DNA of 64,000 bases from the NCBI GenBank assembly GCA_018881555.1, contig JACAXG010000124.1, positions 62,001 to 126,000 of the forward strand, written 5' to 3'. Positions within the stretch are counted from its first letter, which is position 1. The number at the start of each line of letters is the position of its first letter. This DNA comes from Amblyornis subalaris (Eukaryota; Chordata; Aves; Passeriformes; Ptilonorhynchidae). The position numbers and the translations under genes are program-made. Under the pieces are notes generated by a model. It worked only from the letters and a program-made list of their open reading frames with translations. It did not search any database and was not told the origin of the DNA. Positions 25,650 through 40,148 of the stretch are shown here, piece by piece.

Positions 25650-28600
25650 CTTACCTTGCCATCTGAAATGAAACAAGTGGCAGGTCATTCATATCTGCAC
25701 TGTATTCATCTATCCATCTGTCTATGATTTGGCTAAAAAATTCACAGCACCAGTGACAGATAAGAGCAATCCTGTGTTGTTTCATGCTAACAGTTGTAAA
25801 GAATGTAATCCTCATGTAGCTGAAGGGACGGCAAGAAAAAGGAGACAAGAGAGACACTGTTTCCTTGATTGAAAATTACAATTTACATTCCTTTAGAAAA
25901 ATGCTGAGTTTTACTCATCAAAAAAAGGGAAAAAACCCTNATAATTAACCTGAAAAAACTCTCATCATCTCAAGTCATGGGAGTCTACGGTTTTACAAAA
26001 CCAAAAAGCCATCATTGCCTGTTTATTTCTCAGCATTCCATAAATAGCCATCATATATGCTCTACATGAACTGTACTTTCCATCAAAGACTTCATAGCTA
26101 CTATTTATAGCATCCCCACTACTAATGTACTTTCTCAAATATCATAGTAGGTAAAAGTAAAAATATGATTTCAAGCATACAGTGCTCTTCTGTAAGTATA
26201 ACCAAGACACTTTTTTTCCACTGCTGAGAAAGGACATTTTGCTATTGACTTCAGGGGGAGGGTGGGGAAGGAAACCAATCCTTTGATGGAGAAGAGTTTT
26301 GTATAACTGTCTGTAATTTAAAAATTATGTAAATGTTGTACTGTGAGAGCTGCCAGATTGACAATTCTGGGAATTTAAGTAGAGACCAATAGCATGGGTT
26401 TCTCAACATTGCTCCATTATTGTGTCTCAAATCATGCCAGGAGGGAGATATGTCTTAAATACACATAACCAAGTGCAGAAGAGCACTTCTATACCCATAT
26501 TGTAAAATCTTAATTCTTCCTCGACCTCCTCCCTCCCAAATAACCAAAACCAGACAAGTTTTTGGCTGAAAATATTTCCTTTAGGGGCATTTTCATGTAA
26601 AGTTGAAATGATAAACCATAGAAAAATGTTTTATATGAAAATTTCAGCTATTCATATTAAATTTAAAACTTTCTATAAACATAAAATTTAATCTTGCTTT
26701 ATCTTTTCTCTTTTTAATGTGATTGATTTTTCAGCTTTAGTACGTAACCTATAGAAAAAACATCAAAACATGGAAAAACTTTCACTTTAATATTATTTTC
26801 ACATTGCCTTTCAAAGTAGCTATTTTGTTACTGTCTGACTATTTCATGGCTAGGTGAAGTGAGGCATGGATAATACCATACAGCACCAAAATCTGTTTTG
26901 TGACAATCTCCTGTAAAACCTACAATTGTGAATTTGACAGCTAAAACTTTCGGTGGAAGCAGAATTGAAATNAAAGGTCAGATCATCCTCCAAGCCTGCT
27001 TAATCCTTGACCTTGCTAAAACTGATGAACGTAGCAATTAATCCCAATTACACAGTTTGGTTTTGTGCAGTGTAAAATATAAAATTTATTTAATGAAGTT
27101 TGCCTGANAAATTAGGCCTAGATTTAGCTGCTGACTGATTAACCAGTGTCTCTAGTAAGGTGCCATTATTAGATTTAGTAAAGAGAATTATCTGGTTTAA
27201 ATACATATCTTTCTGGTTATGGAATGACAGTCTGTAAACATGCCATTCAAAAGTGGGGTTTTTTCCTGAATCTTTTCTCACCAAAATATCAGGACTTTTT
27301 TAACAATTCAATGAGAATGTTGGTTTTGACATTTTCCGTTGCTCGCATGTTTCTGTTTTGTTCCAGAGGGCAATAAAAATGAATGACCTGCAGGTTTGGG
27401 ATTTGTTTCTTTTCAAAAAAATGTGACACTCTGCAAAACATCCACAATTTTGGGAAAATCATTTTAAAATATGTAAGAACTCCATAACAGCTTTTCTACT
27501 TTATAGTTTTCTAGTAGTTAAAGACATTTTTGAAAATTTGAATTTACTNTTTCAGCATCAAACAAAGTATCTTATGTAGGTATAAGGTATAATTGGCAAA
27601 ACTTAACAGAAAGACCTCAAACAAAAATGTTTCAAGACATAAAAATGGGAAACCTGCAAACTCTATGCAGTTCTGCCAAAAGACCTGACTCTGCAAAAAC
27701 TGCTTTTGCCATTTAATGCCTTGATCAATTCTCTAGCAGTTGTGGGTCTACTCATCATAGTAGTATACACAGTCATTAGATGTGTAGTGGATTGGATCCT
27801 TAGTGTCCAGATATTTTTCTAAACCTGTGCTCAGACATCCTTTGTAAGCTCATGACCTTAGTCTATTGCTTTGTTTTCATGTCCGTGTCTGAGGAACTTC
27901 TCATTCTCAAATTTCACATTTCTTGGCTTGCTTAAAATAATTCTTTTATTCAGTGTCACAATTGTTTAGTATTTCAATTCCCTAAGTAAGTTTTGGGGTA
28001 AAAATTGGTACCATATTAAGCCTACATGCTGTGTAAGTTAAAAATACTTATTTACAGAGTAGATCCTCCCTACAGTAAGAACAGCATAATCACACAGACT
28101 AAAAACCCATTCGCCTTATTTAAATACAGCTGAAAAATGAAGACTTTTTCATGCTTGAACTAAGAATTGGTAATTTTGGTCTCTAAGAAAAATATCTGAA
28201 CAAGTCATTGTAAATGGCCTGAAAAGCAGCTCTGTGGTTTGTCTTCTGTCACTCCACTGTCCACTCTGATGTTAAACTGACTTGATCTAATTTTTGCAAT
28301 CCAAAATATATGTTAGTGTTTTTCCATGCATAACCAAAAGACAAGCTCACTTTTCTAAATAATGTGGTTTCAAGATCCCAAGAATACACAACATTTGAAG
28401 GAATAAGGCTAATTAGATCAATTTATGGAAAAAATACATGATCTGTTCTTTAGTAAACCATTGGCCAATATAATAAGGCTGACAACAGGGTCCCTCATAA
28501 CCAGAGAATCAACTATTTCTGAATTAATTAAGAATTAGTAGAGTGTGGAAAACTCTGACCTTCACCAGAGATTTCAATTTCTTTCAGAGAAGAATGACAC

Positions 28601-31600
28601 TGTGGATATTGGGCATGAACGTAAACAGCACAAATAGAAATAGTTATGAAACCTAAAGAATTAGAACGAATGTGGGACCACCATCTACAAAAAACTCCAA
28701 AGCTGACACAACTGTACTCTGCTTGTAGAACGACAAAATGAAATCAGGAATTAAATGCCAGAGGATTGTGTAAGTCTTCTGAGAAAGGTGGAGTATAGAA
28801 TTTCATGGAAAATGATCCTTCTTGTCCCATTCTCTGCTTAAGTGATTTGTATCTCCATTTTCTCTTTTTCTCACTTTTGCTATTTACGGTGTCCCAAGAA
28901 TATATCTCGTGCACAGAATTTTAGTAATGACTTTGCTGCTAAGTAGAAAACTGCCTAAAATATCTTGAGATATTATTCTATTAACGTCTTTCACTGCATC
29001 TGTGGTATTCAGAATACTGCTAATAAACATGAAAAAATAGACTGAAGTACGTTGGTTACGAATCAGTTAAAAAAAATGAGCCAAAAATAACATCTGCACC
29101 AGCAAATCTGCTCTGCTTAGCATACGGTTTTAATTTAAAAATATTTACTCCTAAATTTTGAGAGCTGTGAGAGCTTTTAGATGTGTGCTTCTCATTAAAA
29201 AGATGCTGGCAGATAGTGTAGGCCAAATATTGGCTCCGGAGGAAGAAAGGTTTAGAAAAGATCTAATATTAGACCACATTGAGCCATTGATTTTTTTAGG
29301 CAGAAGTCTCCACTGAGTCCTATCAGAACTCACTTTAAGAAATTTATGTTAATAATGGAAGCTCTCACCGGAGTTTTTGTCAGATAAATGTTTAAATATG
29401 GTATTAGCTGGTATTTGAATGCCATATTAACTAGATCTAGACCAGTTTAGGGTTTTTTGATAAGGTTTTAACAAAAGTCTATTGTTAAATGTTAAAAAAT
29501 GTCCTTTAAATGCAGCATTAAGTATTTGAGTTTTTAGTTACTAATGGTGGCAAATAAGACTGATTTTTAATTTGCTTGACTGTGCCCAATATTTCTAGAG
29601 ACATACTTTTTTCTAGAGGTCTCAAATGTAAGAAGCAACACAGTTCACTCTGAAGTGAAGGGCAACAGAGCAGTAAGACTGTGTGTCCACACCAGAAGTA
29701 TGGCAGGGACATCATGTGTGAATGTGCAACTGCACAGCTATTTGCATGTTAGTCCAAAGCCAAAAACAGGACCCTTTCCTGTAGATCACAAGAATCATCT
29801 TTGAAAGTGTCACTTGTGCCATTGATGTCTTGACAAGGATCCATCTCTTTGCCAGCTGCTGCACCTCTTTCAGTATCAGAGAATTTGGGGCCTTAACATT
29901 CATATGTGTATTTTCACAGCGGCCTCAGTCTCTTCATGACAGTAATGAAAGTCATACAGGACACTCCTTGGTCTTCCAAGAGTTTCAGCCAAGCAGGCAA
30001 TCCTGAAATATTTCCTATTATATTTTGCCCCTAGCTTAAATGGCTACATTAAAGACACATTTACTTTAAAAATTCCTTTGAAATACCTAACATTTGTGTG
30101 CTGGGTTGCAGCCTGCCTGAATCACCATCCTGTTACTTTAAAATGTCTTTTTCATTAAAATAAAACACAAAAGAAGTAAAAACAAATTGACAACACTATA
30201 AAAACATTTTATGTGATTGGATAAATTTAAATATTTGTGCAATTACATATTCATAACTTTTTGGTGATTTTCTTTCCTTTTAGTTGTATCTAGCTTTTCT
30301 ACAAATTGCATAAAAAATCTATTTTTAATTGTCCAGTGATAAAAGCTGTCCAGCAACAGAAAATACTACATCTGCTTCAACAGCAGCCATATGAAACCTG
30401 TGTGACAAACACAATCATTAAACAATCTGATTTTCTTGTTGGGAGGGTTTAATGCTGTTTGGTGTAGTATTAAAATGTAGAATTTGATAGTGTGTCTTAA
30501 AATTTTAATGATGTGTTCATGAATATAAAACATACTTCCATCAGTGACTTTATGACTTCTCTTCTGCATAATTAGTGGTATCTGTTTTATGAGCTTACTG
30601 TTGTTGCCTTGATCCCATGAAAATGTGAAACCACTGTAATAATTTACACCATTCCAGAGCTTTAAAGATACAAGCTGGAATTTCTTCCTCTTTTCTGCTT
30701 CTATATTCCCTGTCATTTAATACCAAAACAAAATATTGTGGCCTTCTTGAAAGCTGGGCAAGGGAAAAAATTCAAAGATAACTATCAATTTTAAACATTG
30801 CTCATAACAGTTTATTTGTTGTCTCACTTTAATCTGTGTTGTTATCTTCTGTTAGAGAATAAGAAGCTTCCTACCGCAAAGCTGGTAAATTTAAGTGAAT
30901 TCAATCATTAAGGAATGTGCAAAATAAAATGTGACTACCAGTGAAAAAAATAACTATTCAGATTATAATGATTCAATGATCATAATCAGCTAACTTCTGA
31001 ACTATCATTTATTGTACAGTCTCTCTCCATTTTTCCTCCTTCAGACTTTAGTAAGCCCTGGACCATATAAATAAAATGTCATTTGATTCATGAGAATGAA
31101 CACGGCATTATGTTTAGACACTTAGACCAAATATTAGGCAAGAAGGGCAACAGTTCCTTCTTTGGTTTCACAACTGTAAATCAAGACTGATGCTGGTTAA
31201 AACAATGGTGGGTTATTGTGGCATTTAACAGGGAAGACGAATTAATTTTCCTCCACTCAAAGAAGATAGTGAGATTGTGAGCCACATCTGCAGACACATA
31301 TTCTAAATGAACACACGTGCTCCTGGAGGTTACTCAAAACCAGAAAAGATATATGTCATTGCCAATGTTTTGTGCAAGGACCATCCACAGTCTGATTCTG
31401 AGCTGCTTTCCTTCAGATTAAAAAGAAATATTGACCACCACGTAACAAGGACCAAGAGTGTCAACTTTCAGTCCAAAAGGTCAAGTTTCTAAGGAGTTAT
31501 GTAAATGCCATTCACAAAAACAAACAAACAAACAAAAAGGTAAAAATGAATGCTGAAAACAGACAAAGCCCCTAATGATGTTTTGGTAACACTATTGGCT

Positions 31601-33582
31601 ACAGCGCTTGAAACTAGCTGAGTGTCTCACCAACTAAACAGCATCAGTTTGCTATTTGTCTAGGGAGGAGAAATATAGATTAAAAAATGTACTCAGTGGA
31701 AATTAGCCTTTCCGTGAAAATGGTGTAAAGCATAAAAGAATTGTTTTTATTTTCTGTCAGTGGAATTTCCTTCTAAAGAACACTGATTTGGTTGCTTGAA
31801 TCAGGGGAGCTTATTGTCTTTCTCTGGAGGTTAGAAATGGAGACGCATCATTGTCACAGGTGCTCTCATAGGAGTAGCACTTCCTGCGACGCTTTCTAAT
31901 ATTCTCTCACCCTTTTGATCTAGTTACGGTACTTTGGTGTTTGCAAAGAGAAGTCATCCCACCAGAAAACTTGGACACGGAAAGAATTTGGCCACAAGGC
32001 ATACGGGTTACCACACTCAAGAGGCAATGTAGTCTGATATGCAAAAGGAGTCATAACAATCCATCCTTTCAAAATNGTGTTCATTAGGAATGGTTCATTC
32101 AAAAAAAGACCAAAAAAACCCAAAACACCAAACCACAAAATGTGATGTTCCAAATTTCTTTACGATCTGGGACGGAAATAAATATCAATGCATCAGAATA
32201 CCTCAAGGGACCAAAGTTTCACGGCTCGCTCAGTTAAAATGCAAACAAGGATTCAGGTCCTGCTTATCTCAGCTCTTCCCACTTGACAAACATCAAGCAG
32301 TCCTAGCTAAAAGATCCTTGCTTCTCACTGACTTTCAAAGTGTTTACAACAGAAGGGTTTATCTCACCTCGCTTTTGCTCCCTGCAGCATGGCTAGTTGG
32401 TGGAACTCTGATTTAAATCAGCCCCTTTGCTATGGGAATAGCTAGTTAAAGAGTTAAATTAATCTGAGTATTTGGCTCTCTAAACCAGTTCCAGTTTTGC
32501 ACTCCCTATTTGAATTTTACTGGACTTTGTTCTGAAGAACATTTCTTCCTATCTTACTTCAGTGGGAGGTTATCTCTTTCCTTTGAAGGTTATATTGTGA
32601 TTGGCAGAGGGTCAGGAAACTTCAGTCACATTGGCCTGTTACGGAAATACTTTGAAAAATAAATGTGAAAGACAAATGTTAAGTAAAGCAACTCCTTAAT
32701 CGGCAACAGTTCCATAAGACTTCAGACTCAGTGAGGTACCCACAAAAGTTTTGTTTACACAGTTTATTAATACAGATATTTGGGAGCAACAGGAGATTCT
32801 CTGTTGACTTTGATAGTAGAGCTTAAGATATACATGAGNTTCATGCTCTGTTGGCAGGATGTTCACAAAGCAACGGTCTAAAACACAAACACACTNTTTG
32901 GCCACTGTCAAGATTTCATACAGATTAGAAGACTTTTGTTATTAGACAGCGCTGTAGGATTCTCCTAAGTTTTGTCTTGCATCCACTGAGCTTGCTAAAA
33001 GTAGTACTCTATCACTTTATGATAGCATCAAGAAGACCAGCACAGTACTGTTTAAAATATGTTTTCTCAATATAGAAGGGCTAGGATTTCTGATATTCGA
33101 ATACATTCTAATATATTACAATTTCTAGTTTTCTAATTTTACACTCCATTTTTATCTATCTATACTAAAAAGTAGTGAGACAGAAATTTAAGAACAAATT
33201 CTGAATTAATTATATGATATATAATCCAAGTACATAAAATTTTGTTTTGGAGTGTCTGAGTGGACCTTGCACTTTCTAATGTATAGCTCCAAATGTGTGT
33301 ATAAATGGATAATAATATTAGAAACACTACAAATAATATCAAAGCTGGCCAGGAGCCTATTCTTTCTGGATTCACCAGTAGCAAAGGGAGCTGTGTGCAA
33401 TCAGCAGAAGAGCATATATCCCTTGGATTTAAAGCCTGAGCTGTCTTTATTTGATTCAGTTGACCTTAATAGTCATGTTTGCAGGGAGTTGAATTAGCAG
33501 CTGGTTGTAACATACTGTACCATATGTGCTGGATCTCTAAGGCACAAGTAGGAGCTTAAAGATGGAGGGTCATGCCTAGCTG
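25650..33582. other. Non-coding DNA, no gene seen
   Basis: A long stretch of unique AT-rich sequence with several ambiguous bases. Frames such as 30366-30716 (-) and 32090-32416 (+) are about 110 codons, without recognisable domains. A small (CAAA)n tract lies at 31.52 kb. No CR1 or other transposon is recognised. Confidence 0.65.
31515..31538. repeat. Short (CAAA)n microsatellite
   Basis: Four to five CAAA units inside an A-rich run. The motif is the same as at 12.27 kb, but the tract is shorter. Confidence 0.85.
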
Positions 33583-33600
33583 TCATTTTTATAAAAATGA
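33583..33600. repeat. Perfect 18 bp AT-rich palindrome
   Basis: TCATTTTTATAAAAATGA equals its own reverse complement. It has no spacer. Low complexity makes chance origin plausible. Confidence 0.85.
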
Positions 33601-36505
33601 ATTTCCTTTAGGTATTTTTAAAGCAAAAAATAGCAGCAAACACATTAGAATAGTGCTGCCTTTATGGGAAATGGCAATTTAAGCAGCAGCCCATGTGTTT
33701 CACTTTCAGTAGGTCAAAATGTTATATGGCACTTCATAGATTTTCTTCATAGTATTCTGGACTGTATCCCCACTGTCCCCCACTGCTGTAGGGTACAGTC
33801 AGTCCAAGTGCCATTATCAGGAAATCTTCCTTTGCGTTGGTGTTTTGAAATGTGCGTAAACCTGGGACAGGAAGTTAAACCCCTGTAAAGCACAGGCTTG
33901 GTCTCAATTAATTAATTCAACAGCAAAATGTGAACAAGATGTTTATGTTCTTCCTGGTTTCATCTACTTACTCTCTCAACCCCACCTCCAATGTATTGCC
34001 CGCCCAGCTGTGCCAAGACAACTGTTTATATGGCTCTGCTCTATGTCAGATCAGTGTGCTGGTATAGAATGATATGAAAGACCCCCCCCNAAAAATTTTA
34101 AAAACAGCAAAAAAATATTTCTCTTCATTGACTGTCACTTTTCTTTTTTTGCATTTGCTAGCTGAACAATAGTTTTGGAAAATCATTCCTTTTGGAATTA
34201 TTTCCTTTTCTTGTAGCTATGTTTCCATTTCACATTTTTAGTTATCACTATGACTTATTTTTCTCATTGCACTCCAGTATTTGGGGACTCTAATGAGAGG
34301 AATAATATACTCGTGAAATTTCAGCACTATCCATGTACAAAGTCACCAAGGTATTTTTGCTTTACATGTATTTTTAAGCGCAGACAATTGAGGGAGACTT
34401 TCTGACCTGCAGCTTCCATTCAAACATCTGAGATCTCACCCCAGGGCAGGCTAGAGAGGGAAATTGCTGCAGTTGGGTCAGTTGTCTACTCAGCTCCAGC
34501 CTCTGGCACCTCTGAGTGCTCAGCAGCAGGCTTAGGTTTAATCCTAAACTTAACAGAGAAACATTCTATTTACAGGACAGACTTTCAGCTTTTTCAAATG
34601 GGACAAATGGAATTTATTTATGCCAAGCAAGATTTCATAATTTCCAAAAAGAAAAGTTTAGTACTAGGATTGAGATAACCTTTTCATGGTTAGAACCACT
34701 AATGTGCTCATTCTGGTTCTGGTTCCCTTATCCTTTCCCCCTACTGTCTCAGGAGGTCGTTAGAGTTCATCAATGCACCTCATTTAGCAGCAAGGGACTG
34801 ATGGAGTGAATGTAACTCCATATCTGCACAAGTCTTAGCTTGGGCAAGATCTGCCCCACACGCCTGCATGGTGGACAAGGGCAAAAAAAGCAACTTCTCA
34901 TTCAAAACCTACTAAATTGGTTGTATCTGTAAGCAGTTATACTGGCAAACTGAACTTTTCAGCACATACTCAGGCCTTTCAGAAATGGGTGAGTAAATCA
35001 AAGATTCTGGTAGTGCATGAAAGTTCACGCAAGGCAAGGCTGCAGCTCCCTGCAGGAGTCATGCCACAGCACTGGGGCCCAAAGCCCGAAAAGGAGCCCT
35101 GGACAGCCTGAATAAAGCCTAGTCTGCCAGCTGAAGATTTGCTCTGTGTCTGAAAGCAGGAGACATCAGAAGAAGGCAAATAAAACTTTCAGCCAAAGTA
35201 TGTGATCAGTCACCTTAAAAAATGCAATTGTCTTGTAGAGGAACTTCTACTGGTCAACAAAAGTAACATAATTTAGAAATCCAGTCCTGTACAAAATTAG
35301 AGGAATGAGGAGGAGATGTATCCCTGCCTTCTGTAATTTCTTCCTGAATGATAGGTTGATTCTGGATTGTGCGCAGGATTATGCAACACAAGGAAAGCAG
35401 CAGGATTTTGGTTGTAATGGAACTGTCTAAGAAAAACATGGTACACATGTTCTTCATCTGTGTGATGCTTTAGGAATAGATAGGAATAATGGGACCTTGA
35501 CACAAATTCCTAAAAACAGCACAGACACAAGTCTCCCTAAATTTTTTTCCCTTCTGATATTGCATTTGTTTGNTTTTTATCATCGCTTCTAGGTTTCATG
35601 AAGAAAGAAATATCTGGAAAAATGATTGAAGATAATTTGACTCAAGGTTAATCAGGACAGGTTTGGCGTAATTGGTGACATTATTGCACAAAACTATATA
35701 TACACACAACCATATCCCTTTCAGATTCTCTCTGTTAATAAGGGGTTTGAATACCATCAAGCCATTTGAACTCTGTGAAGCTCAGGCAGAAATCTGCTGA
35801 TTTACAAGCTGTAAAGAAAAACTGGGGCACAGGGCAAGATTCAATCTTTTTATAATGCTTGTATTCCTGTTTTTTTAATAATTGCTGATAAAGAAGGCAT
35901 TAATTGCAGCATTTACAGTCCATGTACAGTCTGTGAGTCCTTTACAAACATAAAGCCCCTAGTTTCTATGTAACAAAAATAAATTTTAATATTATCTGGA
36001 AGATCAGAGCAGGACTGGGACCAACATTTTCTAGATCTTCATATCTTCCAGGAGTAAACCTGACTCCAGAGCTCCAAACTGTGGTCAGATTTCTATCTTC
36101 TGGTAGCCGTATCTATGGATTTTTTCATTTTCCTGTTTCCCAAGTAGCCTCAAGTGATTTCATTTTGTTCATCTTTATTTTCTCCTCCTTTTAAGCAGTT
36201 ACAAGCTCAGCAATTATTCACAGAACTGCTTCAAACAAGTGGTGACAAAGCCAGTCTGCAGATGAAGTTGGAGAAAGGGGAAGATCAGACAACACTGGTA
36301 GCCTAGTAACATTATATTCAAGTCAGTTTTGGTTTAAAAGGCATTTGAGTTGTAGTTGCAGCACAGACTCTGTGGTGTTTGCAAGGTGGTCAGTGCTGGC
36401 TTTGCAGACCTAAATTCCAAGACATCAATAAAAGATAGACTGAACACTTTAAACATTTAAAACCGTAGAGAAGTCATCAGTGCCAAAATATGTGTTAAAA
36501 ATGTG
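33601..36505. other. Non-coding DNA, no gene seen
   Basis: Unique sequence with a C run followed by an ambiguous base at about 34.08 kb, which is probably a sequencing or assembly problem. No gene or transposon is recognised. Confidence 0.65.
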
Positions 36506-36535
36506 ATTCATAACACAAGACATTGTGTTATGAAT
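36506..36535. repeat. Perfect inverted repeat, 13 bp arms, 4 nt loop
   Basis: ATTCATAACACAA (36506-36518) and TTGTGTTATGAAT (36523-36535) are exact reverse complements around the loop GACA. Two further G-U pairs could extend the RNA stem outward. It is not simple sequence, so a perfect 13 bp match this close together is unlikely by chance in 64 kb. Confidence 0.9.
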
Positions 36536-36924
36536 TGACAATCTTTATTAATACCCTAACTTTAGCATGTATGGATATGCACATTCTGATCAATCTCACC
36601 TAAAGCCCAAGAAGATCTTTCAATGTCAGGACATTCAGACCTTCCCAATAAGCAAGTAGCTGACATTTGTCTGAGGCATCCTTTAAAAACCTTCACAACA
36701 ACCTGAGCTCACCTCATTGTTGTAAGAAACCAGAGGAGTTTCCTCACTTGCAGTCAAGGAGAAAATATAGTCAATGCCTGAACTCTTACAATCTCCAGAT
36801 GTCTATTGACATACTACCCAATCTTTTTCTTGTCATTTAAGCTCTCTGCCTGAAAAAACTGGGAAAAGCAATCTAACATATAGGAAAATCTAAGATTGTA
36901 TTTTGTTGCTTGTTCAAACGGTGT

Positions 36925-37019
36925 AATGTATATACATTATATAATAATATATACACATATATAATAATATATATACACTACACTAGCATTTATACATACA
37001 CACAATCATATATATACAT
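36925..37019. repeat. AT-rich imperfect microsatellite with palindrome
   Basis: A run of TATATA, ATAATA and TACACA words. It starts with the exact 14 bp palindrome AATGTATATACATT (36925-36938). It is typical of slippage-prone AT-rich DNA. Confidence 0.9.
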
Positions 37020-37473
37020 CACTTTTGTGGGAGTGGCTGTTTAAGTAAAGCAGACCATACTTCTCTGCTTTATTCTATTTTTTTTCACATCATTAAAATA
37101 AGCAATTTAAATCATTGTCACTAACATTTTTAAACNAAATGTTGTGAATAGGATTATGAGGAATGACCCCAGCACTTACTGAAGAACATTAAACATTGAA
37201 GCCTTCTGTGTTTCATAATACGGATAGAAAATATGTGGAGAAAATAATTCATCTGTTACTCAGGTTTCTAAGTGTCTGATGCTCAGAAGACAAATGGTAA
37301 TAGGACTTGATTTCATGTGTTCTTTACAAAACTCTATTTTTTCATTCATATGAATAGGACAAAGTGGACTAGCCCTTCTTGACTTGTACAGAAAGAAATA
37401 CTAAGCTGGTTTAAAGAAATCCCAAGCTAGTTAAAAGAAAAAACTGTACTTAACTCAGCTGCCTTAACACTAT

Positions 37474-37541
37474 GGGACAAATTCTCCATCAGTTATATAC
37501 ATAAGCAACTTTTATCAGTTTCTGAGGAAGCATATGGCCCC
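37474..37541. repeat. Possible relic of a self-complementary interspersed repeat
   Basis: It begins GGGACAAATTCTCCATCAGT and ends in ATGGCCCC, which fits a 68 bp unit with GGGCCAAATTCT...GGCCC type ends. The internal words are strongly decayed. The call is by resemblance to remembered sauropsid repeats and to the other segments of this type in the window. Confidence 0.35.
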
Positions 37542-37792
37542 GAGCACTGCTCTAACATTTTAATTGCTGCCAAACACACATACACACACAGTTCCGTCCC
37601 TTCTCTTAGTTCAAAGCTGGGAATGAGATTGTTTTAAGATTTCAAACACTTTCCTCGCCAGACTCAGAGCAAAAAGTTGAAATCTCATGAATTTTCCTCC
37701 ATGTGCATTCAAAAAAAAAGCTTGACTTAATGAAAATACTTTGGTAGGATTTTTACTATATTTAGATACTGCTATTTGTCCTAAAACAAGAC

Positions 37793-37835
37793 AGAAAAGA
37801 AAAAAAATAGAAGAAGAAAAAAAAGAGAAAAAGGG
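37793..37835. repeat. Polypurine tract
   Basis: About 43 bases of A and G with a single T at 37808 (AGAAAAGA, AGAAGAAG and AAAGAGAAAAAGGG words). Such tracts may form triplex DNA. The minus-strand translation is a phenylalanine/serine-rich artefact. Confidence 0.9.
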
Positions 37836-40148
37836 CATCTTGTCTATTTTGAATTTTCCCTGAGGTTTTGTTTGTTTGTTTTAAAAGACACAAACTGAAC
37901 CAGATAATTTCTGTGGTTTTTATTTTAATACCTTAGCACTTTCTTCTAAAGAAGCTTAGTAGAAAAATCCCCTGATCAGCTGATACTCCTAGGTTACATC
38001 AAGTTTAAAACTCAGAACTGTCATTTTTTGCATGGCAAGGATTAAAACCAGTTTCTCCGTTGGTGCTGGGAGCAGACAAATGTTTAGCGAGCAGAGAGGT
38101 GGTGTGATGTGGTGACCAGAGTGGGGGAAGGCTGTACTCTCTATTCTTTTCCGTATTCTGCCGCCAACTGGACGCACAATCCTCAACAGATTGCATAGGT
38201 TTAATGCCTAAAGGTTAGCTCTGGGTGCTACAAGTAGTTTGGTCAAAAAAGGACTCCTATTGCCCTTTGCAGTGTAATTTATTACAGTCCTTCACAGTTC
38301 AGGAGTGTGGTTCCCAGGGATTATACCTCTTTCTGTCCTCTGAAAAAAATATTACCTGGGCAGAAATTTGTACTGCAGATAGAAGTTTCCTCTTTTTTCA
38401 AGCATGACAGGAAAGAGAACTTGGAAAAGAATTTGCACATATGTGGTATTCTGTGTTGCTGCATAATTACTAGCATGTTTCTCAGCAGCAACAGAAGACG
38501 AGTGGCTGATTTTCCAAAGTGACGACCATCATCACTTGTTGACTATAATGTAAGAAAGTGGCTAAGAAGTGCTTTGGGAAACCAGGCTGCTCAAATGTGC
38601 TGCTGTAAGAGGCAGCAGTACCTAGCAGCTTAGTTGCCTTTGGTTTGCATGGATGTCTCTGATAAAATCCTGGCAGACTGAAGATGAAGACTGTGGGGAT
38701 GGCTCCCTGTTTTTTCTTCATGTTAATAAGACCTTTGGATCAGTTACACTTATTTTATGTTCTTGTGCTGGATCTTATTCTTTTGACGAAATATAGGCTG
38801 AGCAAAAGAATCTAGGCTCTTCCTCACCTCTTAAAATATAGCATTTAGAGAAGTTTCCAGTAAAGGAATGAATGTTGTCAGCTAGTTAGCACAAGTCATT
38901 GGAAAAATCCTTCAACTCTGTATAGGCAGAATAATTACACACAAATGCATTCGGAAATCCTATGGAAAATGTAGTCCAGTGACCTGGCATGGTTACAGCA
39001 CAATTTAGCAAGTATGTTAGAACAAATTACTCCTTTTAACCATAAGCCATTCTGTTTCACGCTTTTAATGAAGGCCTGTGCCACACACTAGAATACTTCT
39101 CACCTCATTACTACCCATAAAAAGCAATGATCCATTCAAAGGCTCCTCATATCTCCCAAATGAGATGTAAAAGAGCCCACTCTTTCTCAATCTGGCACAA
39201 AAGAGAAGAACGGCTTCTTACTTCAGCCTTTGATGTTGATCATTAGGATGTTTACTAGATAAAAGAACTGAAAAATTTATCTGTGTAACTTCACTGATGT
39301 TGTGTGTTAGCGTTCTGCCTCCCGACCCCTGGCCCGCTATTTATAAATGTAAATCCCTCGTTGCTGTTTAGGGAAGGAAAAGGGTTTTAAGATATTTCTC
39401 CTGAGCAAATATTTCACTCCCTCTGTGTATATATGTGTGTATTTATATATAAAAAGTATACAACAAAAGGGAAGAAAAGGGTGGAGAGAGAAATATCCAG
39501 TGAACTTGAAGAATATAACGAGGCAGTAAAACAGAAACTATGAACTGAATAAAAATTAAATGCGACATGCTGTCTGATAAGCAAGTTTAAAAAATTAATC
39601 GTGTGTATATTTAAGCTAGTTATTGCCCAAACACGTGCACCCATACCACACACGCACTGCATGTAGTCATGTGTATTTAAAAATATAAACTGCTGCCAAA
39701 AAGATGCAAAATTAAAAAAAAATTCAAAATATAAAAATACGCAGTGCTGCAAACAGCATTTTCTCAGGAAGGAATGTTCTTATTGGTAAGCCCATACATA
39801 TTGCTTCATTTTACCTCTTTCTTAAAATAGCCCAAAAAGGACTTTATTCTGGCAGCAGTTTTACTATTTTAGTATATCTTAGCAAACTGCTTTCTGACGG
39901 ATTCTGCATTACCTACTCCAGCACCACGATGGCAATGACTAACTCACAGGCATTGCAATCAGTAACACAAGGTGGCCTACGGTTTTCCCTGACAATCTGC
40001 TGGGGTTTAATCCATTCCCCCAAAACGGATGTGCAATGGCTAGAGGAGAGTTGAGGTATACCAGTATGATACTCAGATGTGCCATTCTTGTTCTGTCAGT
40101 GAAGATGACCCAACCCCAAGTCTGTCGCCAGAATAGTTTGTTTAATTA

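Larger units (their letters stand above)
36536..40148. other. Non-coding DNA, no gene seen
   Basis: Contains the AT microsatellite at 36.93-37.02 kb, one possible old repeat at 37.47 kb and a purine tract at 37.8 kb. No gene is seen. Frames around 39.4-39.75 kb on the minus strand translate AT-rich low-complexity DNA. Confidence 0.65.

Noticed and set aside
26215..26290. Possible further copy of the self-complementary repeat (ATTGACTTCAGGGGGA)
   Set aside because: Only one short word fits and no flanking or inverted partner is visible.
37611..37838. Minus-strand frame rich in Phe and Ser
   Set aside because: It is the translation of the polypurine tract and its flank.
39966..39980. CTCF-like word around AAGGTGGCC
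   Set aside because: Two core mismatches; below the level of the three reported matches.
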